Assembly: GCF_048569485.1 (NCBI RefSeq)
Contig: NC_134355.1
Coordinates: 558,190,142 to 558,254,141, forward strand
DNA length: 64,000 bases
Reading direction: 5' to 3'
From: Anomaloglossus baeobatrachus
Taxonomy: Eukaryota; Chordata; Amphibia; Anura; Aromobatidae
The notes under the pieces are model-generated. The model saw only the letters and a list, made by a program, of their open reading frames with translations. It had not been told where the DNA came from and searched no databases. Positions 21,249 through 31,789 of the stretch are shown here, piece by piece (within the stretch, counting starts at the first letter, position 1; each line of letters starts with the position of its first letter). Position numbers and translations under genes: made by a program.

Positions 21249-22901
21249 CAGTTAGGTCCAGAAATATTTGGACAGTGACACAATTTTCGCGAGTTGGGCT
21301 CTGCATGCCACCACATTGGATTTGAAATGAAATCTCGACAACAGAATTCAAGTGCAGATTGTAACGTTTAATTTGAAGGTTTGAACAAAAATATCTGATA
21401 GAAATTGTAGGAATTGTACACATTTCTTTACAAACATTCCACATTTTAGGAGGTCAAAAGTAATTGGACAAATAAACCAAACCCAAACAAAATATTTTTA
21501 TTTTCAATATTTTGTTGCGAATCCTTTGGAGGCAATCACTGCCTTAAGTCTGGAACCCATGGACATCACCAAACGCTGGGTTTCCTCCTTCTTAATGCTT
21601 TGCCAGGCCTTTACAGCCGCAGCCTTCAGGTCTTGCTTGTTTGTGGGTCTTTCCGTCTTAAGTCTGGATTTGAGCAAGTGAAATGCATGCTCAATTGGGT
21701 TAAGATCTGGTGATTGACTTGGCCATTGCAAAAGGTTCCACTTTTTTGCACTCATGAACTCCTGGGTAGCTTTGGCTGTATGCTTTGGGGTCATTGTCCA
21801 TCTGTACTATGAAGCGCCGTCCGATCAACTTTGCGGCATTTGGCTGAATCTGGGCTGAAAGTATATCCCGGTACACTTCAGAATTCATCCGGCTACTCTT
21901 GTCTGCTGTTATGTCATCAATAAACACAAGTGACCCAGTGCCATTGAAAGCCATGCATGCCCATGCCATCACGTTGCCTCCACCATGTTTTACAGAGGAT
22001 GTGGTGTGCCTTGGATCATGTGCCGTTCCCTTTCTTCTCCAAACTTTTTTCTTCCCATCATTCTGGTACAGGTTGATCTTTGTCTCATCTGTCCATAGAA
22101 TACTTTTCCAGAACTGAGCTGGCTTCATGAGGTGTTTTTCAGCAAATTTAACTGTGGCCTGTCTATTTTTGGAATTGATGAATGGTTTGCATCTAGATGT
22201 GAACCCTTTGTATTTACTTTCATGGAGTCTTCTCTTTACTGTTGACTTAGAGACAGATACACCTACTTCACTAAGAGTGTTCTGGACTTCAGTTGATGTT
22301 GTGAACGGGTTCTTCTTCACCAAAGAAAGTATGCGGCCATCATCCACCACTGTTGTCATCCGTGGACGCCCAGGCCTTTTTGAGTTCCCAAGCTCACCAG
22401 TCAATTCCTTTTTTCTCAGAATGTACCCGACTGTTGATTTTGCTACTCCAAGCATGTCTGCTATCTCTCTGATGGATTTTTTCTTTTTTTTCAGCCTCAG
22501 GATGTTCTGCTTCACCTCAATTGAGAGTTCCTTAGACCGCATGTTGTCTGGTCACAGCAACAGCTTCCAAATGCAAAACCACACACCTGTAATCAACCCC
22601 AGACCTTTTAACTACTTCATTGAGTACAGGTTAACGAGGAAGACGCCTTCAGAGTTAATTGCAGCCCTTAGAGTCCCTTGTCCAATTACTTTTGGTCCCT
22701 TGAAAAAGAGGAGGCTATGCATTACAGAGCTATGATTCCTAAACCATTTCTCCGATTTGGATGTGAAAACTCTCATATTGCAGCTGGGAGTGTGCACTTT
22801 CAGCCCATATTATATACATAATTGTATTTCTGAACATGTTTTTGTAAACAGCTAAAATAACAAAACTTGTGTCACTGTCCAAATATTTCTGGACCTAACT
22901 G
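21249..22901 (-). mobile_element. near-complete Tc1-like transposon
   Basis: 1653 bp with terminal repeats CAGTTAGGTCCAGAAATATT at the left and the complement at the right, flanked by TA (21247-21248 and 22902-22903) as in all Tc1/mariner insertions. It encodes one transposase on the minus strand. Confidence 0.92.
21504..22542 (-). pseudogene. Tc1-like transposase, one frameshift
   Basis: About 345 residues from ATG at 22542 (minus strand). N-terminus: paired helix-turn-helix DNA-binding region (KSIREIADMLGVAKSTVGYI) and a GRPR hook-like motif (KRPGRPRMTT). The DDE core shows WTDETKINLY (first Asp), VQMDNDPK (second Asp) and NPIEHAF (Glu), the DD34E pattern of Tc1. An extra base near 21783 shifts the frame just after the second Asp; the remaining C-terminus to SKGFATKY is open in another frame. 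Otherwise the protein looks complete, so the element decayed recently. Confidence 0.9.
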
Positions 22902-23025
22902 TATGCCCAGAAACCACTGAAAGAACGCTGGTGGAAAAAAAACATTGAAAAAGCATTCAGAAAAATAGAGGACCTAGTGGAAAGGGTTTTTCTCCACAAT
23001 ACATTTGAATATAATTTAATGCTAA

Positions 23026-23579
23026 AGGGGGCTTTACACGCAGCGATATCACTAGCGATATCGCTATCGAGCGTACCCGACCCCGTCGTTTGTGTGTCAC
23101 GGGCAAATTGCTGCCCGTGGAGCAAAATATCGCTAGGAGCCGTCATACGGACTTACTTGCGACGTCGCTGTGGCCGGTGAACCACCTCTTTTCTAAGGGG
23201 GCAGTTTGTGCGGCGTCACAAAGCGGCCACCCAATAGAAGCGGAGGGGTGGAGATGAGTGGCAGTAACATCCCGTCCACCTCCTTCCTTCCTCATTGCCG
23301 GCGGCTGCAGGTAAGCTGTAGTTCGTTGTTACCGAGGTGTCACACATAGCGATGTGTGCTGCCTTGGGAACGACGAACAACCTGCGTCCTCAACAATCAA
23401 CGATTTTTTGAAAATGAATGATGTGTTAACGATGGACGATTTGGTGAGTATTTTCCATCGTTAACAGCCGCTTGTTGGTGTCACACGCAACGACGACGCT
23501 AACGATGCCAGATGTGCGTTACGGAATCCGTGACCCCAGCGATATATCGTTAGATACGTCGTTGCATGTAACGGGGCCT
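23026..23579. mobile_element. PIF/Harbinger-like MITE (GC-rich, 554 bp)
   Basis: Ends AGGGGGCTTTACACGC and the complement of AGGCCCCGTTACATGC, flanked by TAA on both sides (23023-23025 and 23580-23582). It shares a core (GAAGCGGAGGGG, GGAGATGAGT and ACATCCCG words) with the element at 37156-37735. Confidence 0.7.
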
Positions 23580-23582
23580 TAA

Positions 23583-24162
23583 GAGAGAAGAACTACGAAA
23601 TATCCAACTGAAAATGGCTTCCTTGGAAAAACCATTGAAATGGAAAAAGCATTCAGGAAATTACCACAGTGAAAAACCTGACATTTCAGAATTACAAAAT
23701 GCCAGAGAATAGAGGGAATCCCAAAACCGTCTTCTGGTCGAAAAACAGACGCCTTTGACATCCTGAAAAGATGAAGCATGAACATTCCCTGAGACCACCT
23801 TCACAAGTATGTGAAAAAATAGTATTGGTGTCATCAGTGTATTGGATCAGTGTCATCAGTGTATGGTCTGAGTGTCCCTTTTTATCATCAGTGTCATCAT
23901 TGGTTTTCATGTATGGATAAAGAAAGGATTAAATGACAAAGCTTCTGCTATACTTTGCAATGTTATATACGGACAGCACACAGACTGTACACTGATGACA
24001 TCTGTGCGCTGTACGTGTTTTTCATGGACCCATAGATCTGTATTGGCCCTTGTCATCCATGCTGCTGGAAAAACATATACATGTGAGCATCCCTATAGGG
24101 TTTAATGGTGAAAAAAAACATTAGCACAAGTATTGGAAACATGGCCGTGTGAAGGAAGCCTA
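23583..24162. other. no gene recognised; MITE fragment likely at 23940-24160
   Basis: The end GTGTGAAGGAAGCC at 24160 looks like a MITE terminus, and the GGACAGCACACAGACTGTAC region resembles common amphibian MITE interiors. No matching left end was found. The rest is featureless. Confidence 0.4.
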
Positions 24163-24695
24163 AGGCTGTGTTCCCACAATGAGTTTTTGACACTATGTAT
24201 TTTCACTGTATGAAACACGCAGCATCTTACAGTTCCAGCAATATGGATGCGATTTATAGAAACCTCATTCCCACTGTACTTTTTTAAGCACTTATTTGTT
24301 TTACTTATACTTTGGGTTTCAAATGCTCAATGTGTTAATTTTTCTTGTGGATAAGCTGCGTATTATTTGTGCAAATTTTCCACATAGAATTTTATTAGAT
24401 GGAGAAAATTTTCAGGTATAAAATGCATGTGTTTTCAGCACATTTCTGCTGCAGAAATGCACTAAAACACATGTAATCTGCACATGACTGTCTCAATATA
24501 GTTTTGTCAAAGCCAAATATCAAGAAGCATAAAAAACAAAACAGCCTTATTTAAAGTATAACATGCCAACAAGAGAAAAAAAACCGCAGCATCAAAAACA
24601 TGATAAAAACACAAGTAAACTAATATATATAATAGGTGCAGAAATTCTGCAACATCAATTCACCAAATACCGTACTCATTGCGGGAACATAGCCT
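24163..24695. mobile_element. MITE, TIR AGGCTGTGTTCCCAC
   Basis: Left end AGGCTGTGTTCCCACAATGA and right end TCATTGCGGGAACATAGCCT are inverted, with TA at each outer edge. A/T-rich interior without coding potential. Confidence 0.65.
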
Positions 24696-24699
24696 TAGG

Positions 24700-25785
24700 G
24701 GAACTGTTATGTGGTTTGCTAAAAATCAGAAAAGGTGGAGTGATATTCAAAAGACTATTTCTTCTGCAAACGCGGTGCTGATACAGGATGCTTATAGTGC
24801 ATCATTTAACTACCCAATGATGCACAGTGTCCTAAATCTGCATTGTTTTAATTACATAGTCTGGAAAAGAAACAGGTCCCACTGATCACATCCAAACAAC
24901 GTCCTTCTATAAAAAGCCCCCTTCCACCATAGAAAGTGACAGTACTAGATGATACATGAGTACCATTACAGAACTTCAGTGATTTGTGGGACCAATGTGT
25001 GCCACCATGCTGCAGAATAATGCTTTACATTGCTGAATGATATACTGTGTCTTATACTAGCAAATAAGATCTCTAAAGAAACTATTCTTTCATAGACATA
25101 CTCACAGCACACACAATACCTAAACAGCAAATAGAAAATAGACTAAAATCAGAATAATTGAGCTAAAAGGCAAATATGAATGCGGTTCATCTAAGTTATC
25201 TTTTACGTGAAGTATGTTACCATGTTCAGGATGTCAGATGTAAATCTGCAATGCCCGTTACGTTCTTTTATATCTATAAATTAAAAATTAAATCTAAATA
25301 TAAATTACATCTAAATATATTTTTACTTACTGGATTACAAGGAAGCCATCTGGTAAAAAAGAAGTACAGAAGAATGAAACTCAGTACATTCATGTAGCAC
25401 ACAACTTTAAAGGTCCATTGACATATTTGATTTTGCAATTCTTGTTATATTGTGCGAAGATAAAGGTCTCTGTATTTTCCAAGGCTAAATGAGGCTTCTT
25501 CACACTGAAGATGAAAACAGGTCAGTGTTTCCTACTGGGCAATCCCATTATGTTCTCACATGCTTACTTTACCCCTCCCAGTGTCTGCTAGAAACGGATT
25601 AACTGCTCCGCCGACATATGAGACTTTGTGATATAGTGAATTAACTTTGTGATTATAATTTGCCTTGTTTTCAAGGTTCTCAAAAATCTATTGGAGTTGT
25701 GAGAAACATTATCCATTTCCTTTTCTGTAGTTTATGGACATTTTATACCTCTTGGAGTAAGTACAAGTTTAAAAAAAATTAATTA
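24700..25785. other. no gene recognised
   Basis: About 1.1 kb of A/T-rich sequence with short frames and no repeat boundaries that I could pair. Possibly unique intergenic DNA. Confidence 0.5.
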
Positions 25786-26132
25786 GGCCTCATTCAGACC
25801 TACCATAGTCTCGTATGAGTGTTATCCATAGTTTTCATATAAAGCACTTGTACCTGTAATAGTTTATGGGGCCAGTCACATGTCCATGATCTTTCATGGA
25901 GACATGTCTGAATTTGTGTTGGATAAAAATCGTCCAGGCAAGTCTATAGGTTATTTAAAAAATCGGATCGCACTTGGATGACATCACACATAGGAGAAGG
26001 TGGATAAACTTTTTTTTTTCCTCCAAGTACAAGAAGGACTGATGACACTCAGACCACACTTTGATCAAAGTCTCATCCAAAACATCCATCCATTTTATCG
26101 TATGTGGAACATACTGATGTCTGAATGAGTCA
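25786..26132. mobile_element. MITE, TIR GGCCTCATTCAGAC
   Basis: GGCCTCATTCAGAC at the left pairs with GTCTGAATGAGTCA at the right; the edges are TTA and TAA, in keeping with a PIF/Harbinger-type target. Confidence 0.6.
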
Positions 26133-26279
26133 TAAAGTAAGTGCACGCAACACATTTTTCAGACAGGTACACTCTGTAATCCACTTAAAAAATAGCTAAA
26201 CATTAAAATGAAATGCAATGGAAAGATTACTTGCTGTGCATATTATGTTCAGTCTTTGGAGCTTCTTTTAATCGCTTCA

Positions 26280-26570
26280 CTAAAGTGTTCCAGGAGCTGT
26301 TTTTCAACATGATAAAGCAAGGCTACATGTTTCCCGTGCTACTGTGAGCAGCCTTCGTAGCCTAAATGTGTTACCATGACCTGCAGTCTCTGGACTTGTC
26401 ATTGACCACATCTTGGACGTCATTGGTGGGCACTTGCAAAGGGAGCCTTCACTGGCGGATCCTGATGATTTGCCCAAATACATTCAGTGCGGCAGAGCAT
26501 TCCTCAACTATTAATAACCTCATTGATAGTAGCCAAGGCAAGTAAGTATGTGTATTCCTGTGAGTGGCAC
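26280..26570 (+). pseudogene. Tc1-like transposase C-terminus, heavily decayed
   Basis: A broken plus-strand reading recalls a Tc1-like end: ARLHVSRA-like, LPWPAVSGL (from WPA-SPDL), then IDHIWDVIGRHL (from IEHIWD, carrying the catalytic Glu) and NLIDS. Several frameshifts and stops. Confidence 0.45.
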
Positions 26571-26689
26571 TCAGACTGAATAACTGGAGACGTTTTGATC
26601 ATTTTTCTTCCATTTTTTAATTTGCATTTCATTAATGGGGTTGTTCTCCACTACTCAGAAAACCCTTACCTCAATCATTGTCTCCCTCA

Positions 26690-27640
26690 AGTAAAATAAC
26701 ACTTATACTCATCAATGTCGGCATCGTTTTAGCAGCAACTGGCTCTCGTGACATAACAATCAGCGGCCACTTCACTCTCCCTTCCTTCATACAAACCAGA
26801 GGACGTCAGAGAGCAGCCTCACATAAGGACATTGCCACCACCATGTTTTACTGTAGGCATCATGCATTTAGAAAAATGAATTTAGAAAAATGCATGGTGC
26901 CTACAGTGAAACATGGTGGCGGCAGTGACCTTAAGTGGGGCTGCATGACGTTGTGCAAGGTTGAGTCACCGGCAAGAATTTAGACCGGCACTCGGTTGTC
27001 GTGGCCGTTTTGCCCCGGGTCTCTCTGTGATGGAGCTGAGGTATTGAGATGGTGACTGGGGTCTAGCTTCCGTGCACCCCGAAAGTCTGGTTGCACTGGC
27101 CTATCTCAAATTTAGTGGGGCCCAGCTGATGTTAAATCCAGTGGATTATACCTGGGCAAGTACACTAGTTGCAGTACCCACATTAACATATGAAGACGAC
27201 ATTCTTACCCAACCTGTCAACGGTTTAAGCTTTTTAAGGGGCTGCATGAGAGCTGCTGGTGTAGGGGGCTACATTTCATTTCACAGAAGTTCTGCTATAA
27301 ATAGAAAGAGAAGATGCTCCATCACTCCCTGCCGTTGGTAGACACACACCTTTCCAACATGATAATGATCCAAATCACACATCTGCTGCATATATGAAAA
27401 ACAGGGTGAAAGTGATTCAGTGGTCAAGCGTCTCCTCTCCTGACCTAAAACCAACTGAACACCTATGGGGAATTCTGAAGAGAAAAGTTACCACTCCCCA
27501 TCCAGCATCCAGGCTCTAAAAAAGGTCGTTCTTGAAGAATTGAAAAAGATAGATCTAACAAAATATCACCAACTTATTTACTCAATGACTAGAAGACCTT
27601 AAAAATGGAGGTCATACAAAATACTGGATGTAGATTTTTT
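26690..27640 (+). pseudogene. second Tc1-like relic, interrupted
   Basis: 26880-26950 reads VPTVKHGGG-like, and 27350-27600 reads HDNDPNHTSAAYMK, VIQWSS, SSPDLKPTEHLWGILKRKV and on to the C-terminus, with the second Asp and the Glu of the DDE triad recognisable (Thr replaces Ile in PIE). About 400 bp between them (26960-27345) is unrelated and probably inserted. At 26837-26925 a segment is inverted on itself (CACCACCATGTTTTACTGTAGGC facing its complement, given here over its ends only). Confidence 0.5.
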
Positions 27641-27767
27641 TTATGTGGGGTGTATTTATTTTTGCATCAACTAATTAAAGTAAAACTGAAGATTTTGTAA
27701 TGAATGTTCTATGAAACTCAGTCTTGTCAAAATTTAGGAAATTGTGCTTGTGTTAAGTAACATTTTG

Positions 27768-27807
27768 ATTGTGTGTGTGTGTGTGTGTATATACACACAC
27801 ACACATA
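27768..27807. repeat. GT/TATA/CA palindromic microsatellite
   Basis: (GT)n followed by ATATA and (CA)n, about 40 bp, able to form a hairpin. It abuts the hammerhead-like motif. Confidence 0.85.
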
Positions 27808-27856
27808 CAGGTGATGAAGATATTGGACTATATCGAAACGCGTTGTGGGTTATGTG
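27802..27856 (+). ncRNA. hammerhead-like motif, partly decayed
   Basis: GTGATGA replaces the CTGATGA core. Stem II GATAT/ATATC is followed by GAAAC and GCGTT. CACATA (27802-27807) can pair with TATGTG (27851-27856) as stem I. The first core base and the cleavage triplet differ from consensus, so activity is doubtful. An AATAAAAAT word lies about 10 bp downstream, as in the other copies. Confidence 0.45.
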
Positions 27857-27859
27857 AAT

Positions 27860-28530
27860 TAATAAAAATCATTGAACTTTTACATCCCTGTAGCCTCCAT
27901 AGCGCTCCATTAGACCACGCTTCATTTTTTCTGGCAATTTTCTTCCCCTTTCGGGACTCACGGCAGGAGCTGCTTGGACGGAGGCTTTACTCGCAACCAG
28001 AAACACTGATACCCAGTGACTCCTCCGGACCGGCCGTACTGGAGGTTTTCCTCTTGGAAGGCTCCTTTGGAGAAACTCCCTGGCTGCAGGAGACCTCGTC
28101 CCTGCCTGGCATGGCAGCACAAGTGGCTTATCTCCTGGAAGGATCTCCTGGATTCAGTCTCCAACAGCGCAAGTATAATAACACTCACGTCTTTTACCGG
28201 GGTTGTGCGGGGACTGCACAACCTTATCAGGTGAGCAAATTTTAACTATTTGTTCTCACCGCTTACATTGCAACCCTACACATGCGCTCCTTGTTTTCAT
28301 TCTTATCTACAGCCCACATTGAGGCAGATAGGAGAATGTGGTGTACTTGTGTATACTTGTGTAGTAGCCAGAAGCAGATTATGCAGGTACATAGAGATGC
28401 ATCTGTACACATTCACATGCATACTAATTAAAGTCAATAGAGATCTTCACACCTCCGTGTTTTCATCTGGATCCTGTGTCCCTGTGAAACACCTGCATGT
28501 CTGGAGTCACATGGAGACAAGTTTCAAGGG
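27860..28530. other. no gene recognised; possible Penelope-like remainder
   Basis: An open frame of about 158 codons on the plus strand (27769-28245) overlaps the microsatellite and hammerhead-like motif. I recognise no domain and consider it chance. Confidence 0.4.
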
Positions 28531-29361
28531 TTAATGCCAGCTGTGTATTGCCAGCTGGCATCAAGCCCTGGTATTAGTAATGAGTAGGTGTGTATCAGAG
28601 ACACCCATTACTAATCCACTAGAAATATAACAAAAATATTTTATTTGAACAAGCACCCCCCCCCCGACTACAGCCCTTTCACCAGTTTATTAAAAATTTT
28701 AAAAAGTCAGGCGTATTCCATAGCGATGTCCCACAACGTTCCCCAAAACCAAATCTGAAAGGCATAAAAAGTGAAAATGATTAAACAAATAAAGACAAAA
28801 GACACCCTCATTCACCAATTTATTTTCCTTCAAAAACACTAATCCAAAAGGGGGTCCCACGATGTTCCAAGACTCACTGTCCTAGCCAATGATGAACAGA
28901 TCGTTCATCACTGTCAGGGAGAGCAGTCAACTGCAGCCTCACACACTGTTCTGTGCGAGAACCAGTGAAGTGAACTGAGTGAGCCCTCTCGCAATACTTG
29001 GCATGAAAACTGCAGGCAGTGAAGTGAGTTGAACTGATGAGTTTGCCGAAGGTCATTGCTGCAAACTCTCGCGATACTTGGCGAACTCATGAGAACTTGG
29101 TTTCTTTAATAATTTTCTCTTTTGTCTTTCAGATTCGGTTTTGGGGAACGTCGTGGGACATCGCTATGGATTACAGCAGACCTTAGTTTTAAAATACATT
29201 TTTAACAAATTGGTGAATGAGGGCTTCAGTCGAGGGTGTTTGTTCAAATAAAATATTTGTGTTATATCTCTACTGGATTAGTAATGGGGGTGTCTGATAG
29301 ACGCCAACCCATTATTAATACCAGGGCTTGATGCCAGCTGGCAATTCACAGCTGGCATCAA
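28531..29361. mobile_element. foldback element, arms about 300 bp
   Basis: Ends TTAATGCCAGCTGTG and the complementary CAGCTGGCATCAA, with nested inverted segments (GGATTAGTAATGGG, TATTTTATTTGAACAA, GGAACGTCGTGGGACATCGC and their complements). The centre is GC-richer with several GAACTGATGAG-like words. No coding capacity. Confidence 0.65.
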
Positions 29362-30040
29362 TCCCATATAACCCCATTTGCCACCAGGGCAACAAGAAGA
29401 GCCGAGTACAGTGTAAGATTTGGCAGTGTCAGAGTTGGCAAATAACCATGCCCTTCCCACCCTAAAAATATCAGCCCCAGTTGTCTGCTGTTTCTTGGCT
29501 GGTTTTGAAAAATGGGGGGAACCCTATGCCATTTTTTAAAATTATTTGTTCAAATAATTTAAAAAATCAGCATGGGATCCCCTCTATTTTTCAAAACCAC
29601 ACAAAGTACAGCTGACGGCTAAGGGTTGCAGCCCGCAGCTGCTGCTGTACCTGTGCTGTTTATGAAAATTGTGGGAAACCCCAAGTCATTTTTTTATAAA
29701 ATGATTAATTCTGCTAAATAGCTGTACAAGCTATCTATCTATCAAGTCGTATTATCTATCATTTTTCTGGCTTTGCACATCTTTACACATAAAAAACATT
29801 CAATTCAGTATCATGCTTTTTTTCTCATACTGGTCATACGGATGACACATTGGCAGCATACGGAAAACACATACAGACATACGGATGGCCAAAATGAACT
29901 GTGCAACACCTGAAACACACTGCTTCTTTGTGTAGTATCATAGGAAAGTCAAAAGAAATCAGCTAAGATCTCAGAAAGGCAATTGTGGGCCATCCTTGGG
30001 TGCAATTTCCACATACCTGAAGGTACCTCATTCATCTGTA
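29362..30040. other. dispersed repeat interior, no gene
   Basis: 29362-29690 resembles AT-rich filler near 2600-2900 of the hAT-like element (short words and composition only). A perfect 16-bp-class inverted pair around AAATTATTTGTTCAAATAATTT sits at about 29537-29560 (given over its core). The remainder is featureless. Confidence 0.35.
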
Positions 30041-30880
30041 CCATTATACACAAGAACAAACAAGATGCCAATGTCTATCCATCATACTGCTCAGGAAGGA
30101 GAAAATCCAAGAAAAACTGGAGTCAAATTCCTTAGTATTAAAATATGAATGATCTTTATTTAAACTCAAATACACACATAAATAATTGTAATCAATAGAA
30201 GGGAGAAGACCACAGGAGCAGAAAAAAGGTGGAAAGCACATACCAAAGGAAAGGTAAAGAATCAGTAAAAAAGCATGGATCAAAGTAAAACTAAATAAAT
30301 AAGAATTGCACAATGCCCGTGTGCTGTAGAGTATATAGAGAGCAACTGATAATTATGTCAGTATTCAAAAATATATATCTGTATACGTATTGCACTGTGC
30401 CCCCATTACAATACACTGCACAGCCCCATAGCACAATGTTATGATATAACAACCAGCTGAACAGCCTGTCTACAGTGTATATGACTTCTGTTGATCTGTG
30501 TGTCACTCCAATTCACATATAAATCAAATAAATATAACAGCAATAGTAGCCTATAATGTCAATATAAGTGGACAACACATACATCAACAGTAATAAAGTA
30601 CCATCTGATAGATATAGTAGACTCACAAAAATATATAGGCCACATGAAAGTTTAGAACCACAATAATTCAGTCACTAGAGGGCTAAACTTGTGCAATAAA
30701 AAAAAACTACGTGTGGAAATGATCCAGCTTACCCATATTATTCCATCCTGTGGTAGGGGCACTCCACCAGGCCCCGACACGCTTTTCACTTTGGGCTAGT
30801 TCAGGTGGCCGCTCAGAAGGAGACTGGTTCTGTGTACCAGAGATGAACATGCTTTGATCAGACATGTGCATATCAACGAA
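30041..30880 (-). mobile_element. probable Penelope-like fragment with decayed hammerhead
   Basis: The minus strand shows CTGAACTAGCCCAAAGTGAAAAG then CGTGTCGGGG across 30771-30810 (given in pieces), the spacing of a type I hammerhead with a damaged core. An ATTTAAATAAAG-like word lies further along at about 30150-30165. No coding region. Confidence 0.4.
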
Positions 30881-31573
30881 AGACCAAAAGCAAAAGACCT
30901 TGTGAAGATGCTGGTGGAAGCTGGTAAGATTGTGTCATTAACTACAGTGAAATGAGTACTGTATCAACATGGGCTGAAAGGCTACTCTGCCAGGAAGCCA
31001 TTACTCCAAAAGAAACATAAAAAAGCCTGATTAATGTTTGCAAATGCACACAGACACAAAGACCTTAATTTCTGGAGACATGTCCTGTGGTCAACAAAAC
31101 TAAAATTGAAATATTTGGCCATAATGACCATTGTTACATTTGGAGGAAAAAGGGAGAAGCTCTGAAGCCTAAGTACACCACCCCAACTGTGAAACACGAG
31201 GGTGGCAACATCATGTTGTGGGTTGTTTTGCTGTGGGAGAGACTGGTGCACTTCACAAAATAGATGGCATTGTGAGGAAAGAAGATTATGTGACAATACT
31301 GAAGCAACATCTCAAGACATCAGCCCAGGAACTTAAAGCTTGGGTGGAAATGAGTCTTCCAAATGGACAATGACCTGAAGCATACTGCCAAACTGGCTAT
31401 AAAGTGGATTAAGGATAACAAAGTCAATGTTTTGGAGTGGCCATCACAAAGCCCTGAGTTCAATCCTATTGAAAATTTATGGGCAAAAAAGGAAAAGGCA
31501 GGTGTGAGCAAGGCGACCTACAAATGTGCATATGTCTTTTCAGATAGTTTATGTAAACTTTTGGTTTCAACTA
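30880..31573 (+). pseudogene. Tc1-like transposon relic
   Basis: Decayed plus-strand transposase: an HTH-like N-terminus, a VKHEGGN-like loop, then [16 protein letters not shown] and [19 protein letters not shown] (31363-31490). It therefore has the second Asp and the Glu but many breaks. Its right end was hit by the next Tc1 element at 31574. Confidence 0.7.
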
Positions 31574-31789
31574 CAGTGCCTTGCGAAAGTATTCGGCTCC
31601 CTTGAATTTTTCAACCTTTTCCCAAATTTCAAGGTTCAAACATAAAAATAAAAATTGTAATGTTATGGTTAAGAATCAACAAGTGGGACACAATTGTGAA
31701 GTTGAACAAAATTTATTGCTTATTTTAAACTTTTTAAGAAATAAATAACTGAAAAGTGGGGCGTGCAATTTTTTTTAGCCTTTAAGTTA

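Noticed and set aside
22127-22735. 202-codon plus-strand frame
   Set aside because: Antisense to the Tc1 transposase, which explains the openness.
27769-28245. 158-codon plus frame beside the CA repeat
   Set aside because: Starts in a microsatellite and covers a hammerhead-like motif; no recognisable domain.
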